Positions 25,000 to 32,984 of a stretch of 64,000 bases of DNA are shown in pieces. Origin of the DNA: Betaproteobacteria bacterium (lineage in GTDB: Bacteria > Pseudomonadota > Gammaproteobacteria > Burkholderiales > Usitatibacteraceae); NCBI GenBank assembly GCA_016711875.1, contig JADJSD010000001.1, forward strand, positions 992,001 through 1,056,000, read 5' to 3'. Each line of letters opens with the position of its first letter. The stretch's first letter is position 1. Position numbers and translations under genes: made by a program. Under the pieces are notes generated by a model that was given only the letters and a program-made list of their open reading frames with translations, did not search any database and was not told where the DNA came from.

Positions 25000-25947
25000 A
25001 TGACGCAGCCGGGTATCCGCCGTTACCTGAAGCACGGCACCCTCACGCAGTTGAAGCTCTTCGAGGCCACGGCCCGGCTGGGCAGCTTCACGCGCGCCGC
25101 GCAGGAACTGCACCTGTCCCAGCCCGCCGCCTCCGCGCAGATCAAGAAGCTCACCGAGACCGTCGGCCTGCCGCTCTTCGAGCAGGTGGGCAAGCACATC
25201 TATCTCACGGAAGCCGGCAAGCGCCTGCAGGCGGGCTGCGAGCAGATCTTCGGCGCGTTCGGGGCGATCGAAGCGGACCTGCAGGGCATGCGGCACGTGG
25301 AGGCCGGGCGGCTCGCGCTCGCGGTGAGCAGTTCCGGCAAGAGCTTCGCGCCGCGGCTGCTGGGGGCCTTCCTCGAGGACTACCCGGGCGTGGAAGTGTC
25401 CGTGCAGGTTCACAACCGGCAGACGCTGGTCGAGCGACTCACCGCCAACGCCGACGACCTCTACCTGTTCGCGGACCGCCCGGACATGGAAGGCGTTGTG
25501 CAGCAGGAACTGCTCCCGAACCCGCTCGTGGTGCTGGCGCGCGACGACCATCCGCTCGCGCACGCGAAGGACATTCCTTTCGCGCGCCTGGCGGAAGAGC
25601 CTTTCCTGATGCGCGAGGAGGGTTCGGGAACGCGGCGCACCGCGATGCGCCTCTTCCGCGAGCGCGGCCTCGCGCCGAAGGTGCGCATGGAACTGGGCAC
25701 CAACGAGGCGATCAAGGAGGCGATTCTCGCGGGGCAGGGCGTGACGATCCTGTCGCGCTACACGTTCGGGCTGGACCCGGAATCGTCGCGATACGTCTGC
25801 CTGGACGTGGAGGGATTCCCGCTCGAGAACCACTGGTACTTCGCGTACCCGGCGGGCAAGCAGCTCACGGCGGCCGTGCGCGCGTTCCTGGACTTCGCCC
25901 GCGAGCGAGCCAAGGCGCTGGTGCGCGAGACCTATGGGGGGCAGTAG
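25000..25947 (+). CDS. LysR-family transcriptional regulator under Mn2+ riboswitch control
   Basis: A 315-aa LysR-type regulator. Residues ~12-75 form the winged helix with FTRAAQELHLSQPAASAQIKKL; residues ~100-300 form the periplasmic-binding-like effector domain, CbbR-like in general sequence. AAGGAG stands 6 nt before the ATG at 25000; a longer in-frame reading upstream would run through the riboswitch and is rejected. The preceding 109 nt are a yybP-ykoY aptamer. Divergent from the P2A ATPase, which it may activate in response to Mn2+; that link is inference. Confidence 0.92.
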   Translation: MTQPGIRRYLKHGTLTQLKLFEATARLGSFTRAAQELHLSQPAASAQIKKLTETVGLPLFEQVGKHIYLTEAGKRLQAGCEQIFGAFGAIEADLQGMRHVEAGRLALAVSSSGKSFAPRLLGAFLEDYPGVEVSVQVHNRQTLVERLTANADDLYLFADRPDMEGVVQQELLPNPLVVLARDDHPLAHAKDIPFARLAEEPFLMREEGSGTRRTAMRLFRERGLAPKVRMELGTNEAIKEAILAGQGVTILSRYTFGLDPESSRYVCLDVEGFPLENHWYFAYPAGKQLTAAVRAFLDFARERAKALVRETYGGQ

Positions 25948-25959
25948 ATCCCCGGGGAA

Positions 25960-26151
25960 CTACCGCTGGTGCGCGGGAAGGCGGCGGACGGGCTCGGCGC
26001 GCGACTGGCGGCCGGCATCCGGGCCTTCGAACTGGCGGGCGACGAACTTGTAGATGTCCGACAGCACGTCGGAGATGGCTTCGGCGATGTAGAGGCTGCG
26101 CTCGACACGGGCGCGGCGGGCCAGTTCGTGAAGGGCTTCGTTGTTCTGCAT
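25960..26151 (-). CDS. Small protein of the RSxxIAEA family (hypothetical)
   Basis: A 63-aa soluble protein with predicted helix. The core RSLYIAEAISDVLSDIYKF is clearly related to RSVEIAEALADMIFAVIRG in the 62-aa protein at 36400-36588. AAGGAG lies 7 nt before the ATG. A promoter candidate TTGCAC-N16-TAGCAT lies 80-50 nt upstream, overlapping the palindrome TTGCA-G-TGCAA. I do not recognise a function; arginine-rich C-terminus and helical core are all that can be seen. Convergent with the LysR gene. Confidence 0.6.
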   Translation of the reverse strand: MQNNEALHELARRARVERSLYIAEAISDVLSDIYKFVARQFEGPDAGRQSRAEPVRRLPAHQR

Positions 26152-26232
26152 GGTGTTGCTCCTTGTGGGCTGGCGATTCGACGGCGACGGACGGGTGGTC
26201 CGCTACCGTACGACCATGCTACAAGGGTTTTG

Positions 26233-26243
26233 TTGCAGTGCAA
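26233..26243. promoter_or_regulatory. Palindrome TTGCA-G-TGCAA overlapping the -35 of the 63-aa gene
   Basis: A perfect 5-bp-arm inverted repeat that overlaps the -35-like TTGCAC of the minus-strand promoter whose -10-like TAGCAT lies 16 nt further downstream. TGC-rich elements of this kind are bound by PhaR-type regulators in front of phasin genes in some proteobacteria, and a PHA synthase gene is encoded at 45.8 kb. Assignment to PhaR is a guess. Confidence 0.35.
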
Positions 26244-26362
26244 TGTAGAAAAAGCACAGGACTTCAGACGTAATTCATTGAATCGACCCTGATTGGTGCT
26301 GCGGCGCACCAATTGCGCGCCCCGGGGTGACCCCTGGCGTCACTTTCGCGCCAGATCGGGGC

Positions 26363-27091
26363 CTAGGCCCTCGAAAGATCCCTCGCCGCGGCCATCACCA
26401 GGGGCGTCCAGGCCTTCATCGCCTTGGGGCGGAAGCGTTCCTGCGGACCGGACAGGCCAATGGCCGCCACAGCGCGGCCGCTTGCATCGAGGATGGGCGC
26501 GGCGACGCCGAAGACGCCCTCGCGCCATTCGCCCTTGTTCACCGCGTGGCCGAGCTTTCGGATGCGGTCGAGCTCGCGGCGAAGATCGATCGGGTCGGTG
26601 ATCGTCGCTTCCGTGAAGGGCTTGCGGATCTTCGACACGTCCACCGCATCCGGCGGCTGGAAGGCAAGGAGGGCCTTGCCCGTGGCGACGCAGTGCGCGG
26701 GCGCGCGCCCGCCGATGGCCGAGTAGGCGCGCACGGGGTGGGGGCTGTCGATCTTGTGGACGTACACGACCTCATCGCCTTCGAGAAGCGACAGGTGCAC
26801 CGTTTCCCGCGTGAGCGCCGCGAGCTTTCGCATGGTGGGCGTCGCCTCGGTGGCGATGTCCAGGCGCGCGATGACGCGCGAGCCCATCTCCCAGAGCTTC
26901 AGCGTGAGCTCGTAGCGACCGGTGTCGGCGATCTGGCGGACGTAGCCCAGCTCCGAGAGCGAACGCAGCAGGCGATGCGCGTTGCTCTTCTGCAGGCCCA
27001 CGGCCTTGGCGGCCTCGGTGACGCCCACGGGGTGGCCGAGGCGCGCGAGCGTCTCGAGCAGCGTGAGCCCCTTGGCGAGGGTTTTCTCCAC
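26363..27091 (-). CDS. IclR-family transcriptional regulator
   Basis: A 242-aa regulator with an N-terminal winged helix (GVTEAAKAVGLQKSNAHRLLRSLSELGYV split across residues ~25-53) and a C-terminal GAF-like effector domain (YSAIGGRAPAHCVATGKALLA, GVFGVAAPILD). The start is GTG at 27091 with AGGTGG upstream; longer readings of the frame have the composition of a shadow of the next gene. It is monocistronic and stands 71 nt after the SEC-C gene, both on the minus strand. No target is evident next door. Confidence 0.88.
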   Translation of the reverse strand: MEKTLAKGLTLLETLARLGHPVGVTEAAKAVGLQKSNAHRLLRSLSELGYVRQIADTGRYELTLKLWEMGSRVIARLDIATEATPTMRKLAALTRETVHLSLLEGDEVVYVHKIDSPHPVRAYSAIGGRAPAHCVATGKALLAFQPPDAVDVSKIRKPFTEATITDPIDLRRELDRIRKLGHAVNKGEWREGVFGVAAPILDASGRAVAAIGLSGPQERFRPKAMKAWTPLVMAAARDLSRA

Positions 27092-27162
27092 CGGCCGTCC
27101 ACCTGCTGGAATGGGTGTTCCGTATCGTGGAACGCCGGGCGGACGGGTGTCAATGCACGCGG

Positions 27163-27840
27163 TCAACCCGCGCCGTGGCAGGCCTTGTACTTCTTGCCGC
27201 TGCCGCAGGGGCACGGATCGTTGCGACCGACCTTGGCTTCCTCGCGCTTCACGGGCTCGCGATTCACGCGCAGGCCGAAGCCCCACTGCCAGGCCTCGTA
27301 CACGCAGTCGTAGAGGTTCTCGCGCGCTTCCTTCATGAGGTCCGCTTCTTCATCGGGCGTGTGCCATTCCTCGCCTTCGTCCTCGGCGTGCTGCTTGAGC
27401 GCGCCGGAGAGGGCCATGGCGGGGAAGAGGAATTCCTCGACGAGTTCCTCGTCGTCGCCGGCGCTGTACCAGTCGGGATCGGCGAGCGCGACGCCGAGCA
27501 GGTAGCCGTCGCACCAGATGGCGAGTTCCTCTTCGCCTTCTTCCACGGGATAGAAGATGAGATCGAGGCCGACGCCCTCGGCGAGGGAAGCCTGCGTATC
27601 GGCGGCGAAGGCCTCGAGGAGCGTCGAGATCTCCTTGGCCTCTTCCTCGTTGGCGAATTTCGATTCTCCCATGGCCGAGGTGAGCCATTTTTCCTTCGGG
27701 ATCTCCGCGGGGGCGGAAGCCACGGCGCAGAAGAAGCCCTGGAGGGCGTCGAGGGTGAGGGAATCCTCCAGGTGCGGGGCCGAGAGGAGCTTTTCGAGTC
27801 GGTCGAGGTCTTGGGCGTTCATTTGATCATTATCAGGCAT
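27163..27840 (-). CDS. UPF0149/YecA-family protein with C-terminal SEC-C zinc motif
   Basis: About 225 aa. The N-terminal ~170 residues match the UPF0149 (YgfB/YecA) helical family, with LDALQGFFCAVASAP near residue 30 and WCDGYLLGVAL near residue 110. The C-terminus is a SEC-C motif, GRNDPCPCGSGKKYKACHG, expected to bind one zinc ion and possibly SecB or ribosomal partners. Two starts are possible: ATG at 27840 or 27822. Neither has a clear Shine-Dalgarno, so the start is uncertain by six codons. Confidence 0.85.
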   Translation of the reverse strand: MPDNDQMNAQDLDRLEKLLSAPHLEDSLTLDALQGFFCAVASAPAEIPKEKWLTSAMGESKFANEEEAKEISTLLEAFAADTQASLAEGVGLDLIFYPVEEGEEELAIWCDGYLLGVALADPDWYSAGDDEELVEEFLFPAMALSGALKQHAEDEGEEWHTPDEEADLMKEARENLYDCVYEAWQWGFGLRVNREPVKREEAKVGRNDPCPCGSGKKYKACHGAG

Positions 27841-27977
27841 TTGCGCCGGCCGCCCTTGCGCGCCTTGGGCCTTGGGACCATGAAGTTCACGGGTTTTTGG
27901 CCGAAAATATTGATGCAGCCATCTCACCAGAGTTCACGCTCGCCAAGAGCGGGCAAGAACCGATACGGAGCGTTCTC

Positions 27978-28151
27978 ATGAGGAACAGTCACACCGAGTA
28001 TGTCCCCGAGTCTTTCCTGAAGGACCTTTCCCCCGAGGCGTTCGACGACCTGGCCGAGCAGCTGGAGATGTGGCTGGCGGCTTGCCCGGAGATTCATCCC
28101 TATGGATCGAGGCTGGCGGAGCTGCCGAAGGATTGGGGAACGGTGGAGTAA
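27978..28151 (+). CDS. Small acidic hypothetical protein
   Basis: A 57-aa reading frame (MRNSHTEYVPESFLKDLSPEAF...) with GGAG 8 nt before the ATG. Composition is protein-like (acidic, two likely helices), unlike the arginine/proline-rich shadow frames nearby. No family recognised. It sits in the 340-bp space between the SEC-C and phospholipase D genes. A longer reading from 27897 is possible but lacks a ribosome site. Confidence 0.45.
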   Translation: MRNSHTEYVPESFLKDLSPEAFDDLAEQLEMWLAACPEIHPYGSRLAELPKDWGTVE

Positions 28152-28181
28152 GCCCGATCTCGGCGTGAGGCCCTTCAACGG

Positions 28182-30179
28182 TTATCGCGCGAAATACCTC
28201 GAAATCGCGCCTTTGGCGCCGGACACGTAGCCGTCCTGCCAGTCGTCCTTCACGGCCAGGAACCCGGACCACCCGGTCTTGCCCTCGCGCTTTCGCTCGT
28301 TCTCGATGGCGCGGAAGCGGTAGTGGTCGTAGACGTCAAGCACGTGGACGGCATAGGCCATCGCGAGATCCGCGTGGCCCGAGACGATGAGCATGTTCTC
28401 GTCGTTCGAGTACGAGGCCTTGAAGCCCAGGTTGTGGCTGCCGAAGATCACCGAGCAATCGGGGGATTTCGGGTCGATCACCACGATCTTGTCGTGGATG
28501 ATGGCGCCGATGCCGCCCTTTGCCGTGAGTTGCTCGACGCCCAGGTCGCCCAGGAGCGTCTTCTCGTCGATTCGTGCCGCCCGCACGATAGAGACGTTCT
28601 TCTCCTCGAACGTGGTGGGCGAATCACCCGCGTCGATCACCTCGTCCGTTTCGGAATCCTTCTTCTTCGGAACGTAGTTGGGCATCGCCTGCGGGCTCGA
28701 GACGGCGCCCATGACGAGGATGGACGAATCCTTGCGGCCGATGTCGATGGCCTCGCCGATCATGCAGTCCACTCCCTTCTGGCCGGGATAGAACGCGAGG
28801 AAAAGGATGGCTTCCTTCGCCATGCGCATGCGACGGTAGACCTCCTCGAGATCGGGGGGCACCGGGGCCGGCTTGGTCTTCGAGGTGGGCTTGCGGCGTT
28901 CCGGCCGGTTGGGCGAAAACCACGCCGTGACCTGCGCGCCGGCGGCAAGGGGGATGATCGCTGCCTGCTCGTTGGATTCGCGAAAGGGCATGTCCTGCTG
29001 GTTGTCCGTCATGGGCGCGGATAGCGGGGAGGGCTTCCTGATCCGCGTCCTGTCCGCGAGCATCCGCTGCCAATAGTCGTCGAAGGCCTGCGCGACTTTC
29101 GCGTCCTCCACCAGGACCGCGTTGTTGGTCTGCCCCGCGATGCCCGTGGAGGTCCAGTTGGTGCTGCCCGTGAAGACGGACCGGGGACGGCCGGCCTCGT
29201 CGTAGTGGACGACGAACTTGTTGTGGCCGATGTGCGTCGCGTTGTTGAACATGCGGTCGTGAAGACGCGTCTTGAGCGCGGCGCGAAGGCGCTTTCGGGC
29301 GGGCTTGTTCCGCACGTCCCACTCGCCGCTCGCGACACCGGTGTTGGCGAGGATGACCTCGAGCCGGGCGGCGTTGGCGATGAGAAGGTCCTCGAGTTCC
29401 TTGTCCTCGAGCTCGTAGAGGGCGAGCTTGAAGGTGCCCTTGCGCTCGAACAGCTCGTGCAGCAGGGAAAGCACGTCGCCGGCGAGGTACTTGCGGTGGG
29501 GGTCGTCCGGGTTCTCGATCTTCTCGATGAGCTCGTTCTTCTCGATCACCCCATCTTCGTTCAGGACGTTCGAGAGCCACTGGGCCGCGAGGATGCCGTT
29601 GGTGAAGGTGGTGCGGAACGGGGGACGCTTCGAGGTGATGGCGACGGGCGCGGTCACGAAGGCGGCACCCAGGTAGCCCAGGGGACGGGCGATGCCCGTG
29701 TACGCGCGCTCGAGCTTGCGGATGATCTTTCCCGTCGCGTCGCGCAGGGGCTCGCCATCGGCACCGCGCTGGATGACCCACTGCTTTTCCTGCCCGTTCG
29801 AGGGAACGGCGGGCATGCCGGCCACGAGGTCGCCGACGGGTCGGACCTCGTAGCGGACGATCGCCTCGTCGGCACGGCGCGTCATGCCGCTGCGGCGCTT
29901 GCGGATGGTGAGGTCGCGCCAGCTGAACTTCTGCACGGGCCAGACGCCCGTGTCCTGGGGAAGCCAGTTCGGGTTGCGTTGCCCCTTGAAGGCGACCCAA
30001 GTCGCGCACTTCACGCGGTCTTCCGTGCCGTCCGCCTTCCTGAGCACGTTCCCGGCGGCATCCAGGTAGACCCGGGTGACTTCGAAGCCCAGGCAACCGG
30101 GAATCTTGCCGTCGGTTTCCCAGGCGACATAGGCAACTTCGTTGTTGGCCCAAGCGCGGGCGTGGGTGATCCTGGCCAT
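28182..30179 (-). CDS. Phospholipase D-like (HKD) protein
   Basis: A 665-aa protein with two HKD half-sites of the PLD superfamily: HNKFVVHYD followed by FTGSTNWTSTG near residue 318, and HDKIVVID followed by FGSHNLG near residue 562. The first has one extra residue between Lys and Asp compared with the HxK-x4-D consensus. No signal peptide is evident, so it is probably cytoplasmic, or exported by another route. GGGAG lies 6 nt before the ATG at 30179, which is preferred over the ATG at 30191. Divergent from the Mrr-like gene. Substrate unknown; nucleases, lipases and toxin-like enzymes all belong here. Confidence 0.82.
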   Translation of the reverse strand: MARITHARAWANNEVAYVAWETDGKIPGCLGFEVTRVYLDAAGNVLRKADGTEDRVKCATWVAFKGQRNPNWLPQDTGVWPVQKFSWRDLTIRKRRSGMTRRADEAIVRYEVRPVGDLVAGMPAVPSNGQEKQWVIQRGADGEPLRDATGKIIRKLERAYTGIARPLGYLGAAFVTAPVAITSKRPPFRTTFTNGILAAQWLSNVLNEDGVIEKNELIEKIENPDDPHRKYLAGDVLSLLHELFERKGTFKLALYELEDKELEDLLIANAARLEVILANTGVASGEWDVRNKPARKRLRAALKTRLHDRMFNNATHIGHNKFVVHYDEAGRPRSVFTGSTNWTSTGIAGQTNNAVLVEDAKVAQAFDDYWQRMLADRTRIRKPSPLSAPMTDNQQDMPFRESNEQAAIIPLAAGAQVTAWFSPNRPERRKPTSKTKPAPVPPDLEEVYRRMRMAKEAILFLAFYPGQKGVDCMIGEAIDIGRKDSSILVMGAVSSPQAMPNYVPKKKDSETDEVIDAGDSPTTFEEKNVSIVRAARIDEKTLLGDLGVEQLTAKGGIGAIIHDKIVVIDPKSPDCSVIFGSHNLGFKASYSNDENMLIVSGHADLAMAYAVHVLDVYDHYRFRAIENERKREGKTGWSGFLAVKDDWQDGYVSGAKGAISRYFAR

Positions 30180-30212
30180 TGCATCTCCCATGGGCGGCAG
30201 TCTGGAAAGCGT

Positions 30213-30230
30213 AGGTTACTTTTGTTACCT
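30213..30230. promoter_or_regulatory. Near-palindrome between PLD and Mrr-like genes
   Basis: AGGTTAC-TTTT-GTTACCT is symmetrical except at the central A/T positions (AGGTWAC-N4-GTWACCT). It lies between the divergent starts at 30179 and 30275, where a shared operator would be expected. No binding protein can be named. Confidence 0.35.
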
Positions 30231-30274
30231 TCTTATCTCAATGCGGGCGGTGCCTGCAAAAATTCACTGCTGCC

Positions 30275-31240
30275 ATGGCGCGACGCAATCGCAAGCACAG
30301 CCCCGGCTGGCTCGACCTGTTCAGCCTGTTGCCCTGGTGGCTTTGTCTCGTGTTCGCGGTCGCCTCCTACCTGCTGCTTCACGGGTTCGCCGGCACGCGT
30401 CCCGACCCGCGCGGCTTCGGTGCGCAGCCCGCCCAGTTCGTGGTCGGCTCGTGGCTGCGGGGGCTCGCACTCTTCGGTCAGTACTTTCTGCCCTTCGCCT
30501 TCGCAATCGCCGCGATCATCTCCGGATCTCGTTCGTTCAAGTCGCGAGGCCTGGTCCATGACGACCGGGAAGATCCCGCGTGGGGTTCGCGGCCGCTGGA
30601 CCCGATCGCACCCGATCGCGACCTGTACGCCGATTGGAAGGACGGCGGCCGCTTCGAGCCGGCCGAGGCCGCGATCGACACGAGCCGATGGAGCCTCGAA
30701 CTGCTCAAGGCCCTCGACTGGAAGCGATTCGAGTTGGTGTGCGCCGGCTACTTCGAGGAGCTGGGGTTCCGCGCGGAGACGACCAAGGCGGGGCCGGACG
30801 GCGGCGTGGACATCCACCTCTTCACGAAGGACAGCCGCCATCCCGCCATCGTCGTGCAGTGCAAGGCGTGGCGGAACGTGCCGGTGGGCGTGGGCCCGGT
30901 GCGCGAGATGCTGGGCGTGATGACGGCGGCGAGCGTGAAGGAGGGTATCGTCGCCACGGTGGGCGCGTTCACGAGCGAGGCGAGGGCGTTCGCGCTCGGG
31001 AAGGAGATCCACCTGATCGACGGGGAGGATTTCCTCGCGAAGCTGCGGAACCTGGCGCCGGAAAGGCAGCAGAGCCTGCTCGCTTTCGCGACGGAGGGGG
31101 ACTTCACGACGCCGACCTGCCCTTCCTGCGGGATCGGTCACCGGATGAAGTTGCGGACTTCGGGGAAGGATGGGGCGCGGTTCTGGGGGTGCGGGAATTT
31201 TCCGCGGTGCAGGGCGACGATGCCGTTGGCTCGTTCTTGA
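30275..31240 (+). CDS. Membrane-anchored Mrr-like restriction endonuclease with topoisomerase-type zinc finger
   Basis: A 321-aa protein. Two transmembrane segments lie near residues 18-36 and 60-85. Residues ~140-250 form an Mrr_cat-type PD-(D/E)xK nuclease, with GPDGGVDIHLF and IVVQCKAW supplying the D and the QxK. The C-terminus has a topoisomerase DNA-binding zinc finger (CPSCGIGHRMKLRTS, then FWGCGNFPRC). Such proteins are associated with cleavage of foreign or modified DNA. Divergent from the PLD gene and followed by the ARPP-1 gene, but the latter has its own promoter. Confidence 0.85.
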   Translation: MARRNRKHSPGWLDLFSLLPWWLCLVFAVASYLLLHGFAGTRPDPRGFGAQPAQFVVGSWLRGLALFGQYFLPFAFAIAAIISGSRSFKSRGLVHDDREDPAWGSRPLDPIAPDRDLYADWKDGGRFEPAEAAIDTSRWSLELLKALDWKRFELVCAGYFEELGFRAETTKAGPDGGVDIHLFTKDSRHPAIVVQCKAWRNVPVGVGPVREMLGVMTAASVKEGIVATVGAFTSEARAFALGKEIHLIDGEDFLAKLRNLAPERQQSLLAFATEGDFTTPTCPSCGIGHRMKLRTSGKDGARFWGCGNFPRCRATMPLARS

Positions 31241-31249
31241 TGCCCGCCA

Positions 31250-31282
31250 GGCTCATCGCCTGAGCCTCCCGCCCGCGACACT
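31250..31282 (+). promoter_or_regulatory. GGCTCA-N5-TGAGCC box plus -10 of the ARPP-1 gene
   Basis: GGCTCA (31250-31255), spacer TCGCC and TGAGCC (31261-31266), then exactly 10 nt and the -10-like hexamer GACACT (31277-31282). One of four boxes with identical geometry in this region; see also 33726, 36764 and 37790. The palindrome occupies the place of a -35. Confidence 0.65.
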
Positions 31283-31306
31283 GGCCTTCCACCCCGGGAG
31301 GCCCGC

Positions 31307-32233
31307 ATGAAAGCGATCGAATCCGTCCTTGCCAGTCTCGAAGTCCGCGACCCCATCCTCGCCGGCAACCTCGCCATGTTTCCGCTCTTCCGCCCGGCGC
31401 AGGCGCCGATGGATTACCTGCTGCTCGACGAAGCGCTCGAGAGCGACGTCGCGCACGTGACCGAAGTGTCCCAGGCCGGCTCCGTGCCCGAGCTCGCCTT
31501 CGAGAACGCCTCGCCTCAGCGCGTTCTGCTCGTCGATGGCGACGAGCTGGTGGGCGCTCGCCAGAACCGCATCGTCAACATCTCGATCCTCATCGGGGCC
31601 GGAAAGAAGCTCGTCATCCCCGTCTCGTGCGTGGAGCAGGGCCGGTGGTCGTACCGCAGCGCCAAGTTCTCCGCGGCCAAGCGATCGCTCTTCGCCTCGG
31701 CGAAGGCCCGCAAGATGGCGGCTGTGTCGCGGTCCCTGCGGGACGAGGGTGACCGGCGCTCGGACCAGGGCGAGGTGTGGAGCGACATCGAATCGAAGAT
31801 CAGCTACAGCCGCGTGGCCTCGCAGACTTCCGCCATGGCGGATGTGTATGAGGCCATCGAACCGGACCTCGCCGCCTACGAGCAGTCGATCGCCGTCGCG
31901 GAGGGGCAGCTGGGCGCGGTGTTCGCGAGCGGCGATCGCGTGATCGGGCTGGAATTCTTCGATTCCCCCGCCGCGTTCGCGCGCTGCTTCGCGAAGATCG
32001 TGCGCGCCTATGCGATGGATGCGCGGGAAGGCACCGCGCCCGTGGACCAGGCGGTCGCGCTGGCTGATGTGCGGCGGTTCCTGGCGGAGATGACGAAGGC
32101 CGCGACGGAGAAATACGCGGCATTGGGGGAGGGCGAGGACGTGCGGCTGGAAGGCGAGAACCTGGCCGGCGGGGCGCTCGTGGATGGCGAGCGGGTGGTG
32201 CACCTGGCGGCTTATCGGGTGGAGGTGGCCTGA
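31307..32233 (+). CDS. ARPP-1 domain protein
   Basis: A 308-aa soluble protein matching ARPP-1 (ADP-ribosylglycohydrolase and Rhodanese-Phosphatase-associated protein). The block VLLVDGDELVGARQNRIVN around residues 67-85 and the following IPVSCVEQGRW are its signature. The family was named from its gene neighbourhoods with ADP-ribosylglycohydrolases and is predicted to act in NAD/ADP-ribose metabolism; no activity is proven. Two ADP-ribosylglycohydrolase genes lie 7-9 kb downstream and share its promoter box. GGGAGG stands 6 nt before the ATG. Confidence 0.85.
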   Translation: MKAIESVLASLEVRDPILAGNLAMFPLFRPAQAPMDYLLLDEALESDVAHVTEVSQAGSVPELAFENASPQRVLLVDGDELVGARQNRIVNISILIGAGKKLVIPVSCVEQGRWSYRSAKFSAAKRSLFASAKARKMAAVSRSLRDEGDRRSDQGEVWSDIESKISYSRVASQTSAMADVYEAIEPDLAAYEQSIAVAEGQLGAVFASGDRVIGLEFFDSPAAFARCFAKIVRAYAMDAREGTAPVDQAVALADVRRFLAEMTKAATEKYAALGEGEDVRLEGENLAGGALVDGERVVHLAAYRVEVA

Positions 32234-32241
32234 CTCGCGGC

Positions 32242-32898
32242 TTAGTCGTCTTCGCTCCGGTGCGAAGTCGCCTCGTCGTCCACCCAGTCCTCTTCCTCGT
32301 ACGGCATGCCCTCGCGACCCGGAACCTTGCGCGTGGCGCCTGCACGGTAGAGCGGGCAGGACTTCGGCCCGTAGCAGAAGGTCTCGAAGCGGCGCTTCAC
32401 TGCGCCCGGGTTCCATGGGTCGACGACCATCTCGACCGCCATACGGGAACCCCATTGGCAGGTGCGGCAGGCGTGCTCGTAGGTGCGTGAATCCAGGCGG
32501 CGGTGGCCCCGTTCCCGGTACACCTCGAGGGCGGGCGGCGTGCCGAGCCATGGCGGCGACGCGGACGATGTGGCTGTCGAGCGCTCCACGACCGTCAATT
32601 CTCCGGCCTTGTAGAAATCCGCCACTTCACGCTCCCTGCTTTCGACGTGCGCGGCCACGCCCGAGATTCGATCCCCGGATCGAAACTGGTGCCTGGCTTG
32701 CGCAGCCGGGCCGATTCTCACCGTGAATGTCCTGCGCGCGCCAGCCGCTTCGCCGTCGACCAGGAGCAGGTAGCCGAGATAGCCGTGCTGGCGCTGGTCG
32801 AAGGAGCGAGAGAGGTCGATGCGCGGCTGGATGCCGAGGAGGATGCCCGACCAGGGGATCTTGCCGGCGGAGAGGGCGATGGGGGGCGGGGTTTGCAT
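32242..32898 (-). CDS. Conserved hypothetical protein with Cys-rich C-terminal block
   Basis: A 218-aa protein of unrecognised function. Residues ~10-110 look beta-rich (OB-fold-like: TFTVRIGPAAQ, FRSGDRISGVAAHV). A C-terminal block has ACRTCQWGSRM, then ETFCYGPKSCPLYRAG, giving C-x2-C and C-x5-C pairs that could bind zinc or an Fe-S cluster, followed by a very acidic tail. The start is ATG at 32898. Its 3' end converges on ARPP-1 with 8 nt between stops. No palindromic box precedes it. Confidence 0.7.
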   Translation of the reverse strand: MQTPPPIALSAGKIPWSGILLGIQPRIDLSRSFDQRQHGYLGYLLLVDGEAAGARRTFTVRIGPAAQARHQFRSGDRISGVAAHVESREREVADFYKAGELTVVERSTATSSASPPWLGTPPALEVYRERGHRRLDSRTYEHACRTCQWGSRMAVEMVVDPWNPGAVKRRFETFCYGPKSCPLYRAGATRKVPGREGMPYEEEDWVDDEATSHRSEDD

Positions 32899-32960
32899 GG
32901 CTTGGCGTGATCGAGGGGCTCTCTCAATGCCCGAGGGGTGACGCCATTCTAGGGCGTGGA

Positions 32961-32979
32961 TTCGCCTTCCGAAGGCGAA
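32961..32979 (-). terminator. Perfect hairpin after the EEP gene
   Basis: TTCGCCTTC-C-GAAGGCGAA (9-bp arms, 1-nt centre) lies 5 nt beyond the stop of the EEP gene. No U-tract follows, so it may be a Rho-assisted terminator, an RNA-stability hairpin or an operator for the 218-aa gene downstream. Confidence 0.4.
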
Positions 32980-32984
32980 AGGCC

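Noticed and set aside
27824..27837. FNR-like TTGAT-CATT-ATCAG near the SEC-C gene start
   Set aside because: One mismatch, and it lies inside or directly at the start codon region with no matching -10 at the right distance, so probably chance.
28760..30153. Alternative minus-strand frames inside the phospholipase D gene
   Set aside because: Arg/Pro-rich shadow frames without motifs; the HKD motifs are in the annotated frame.
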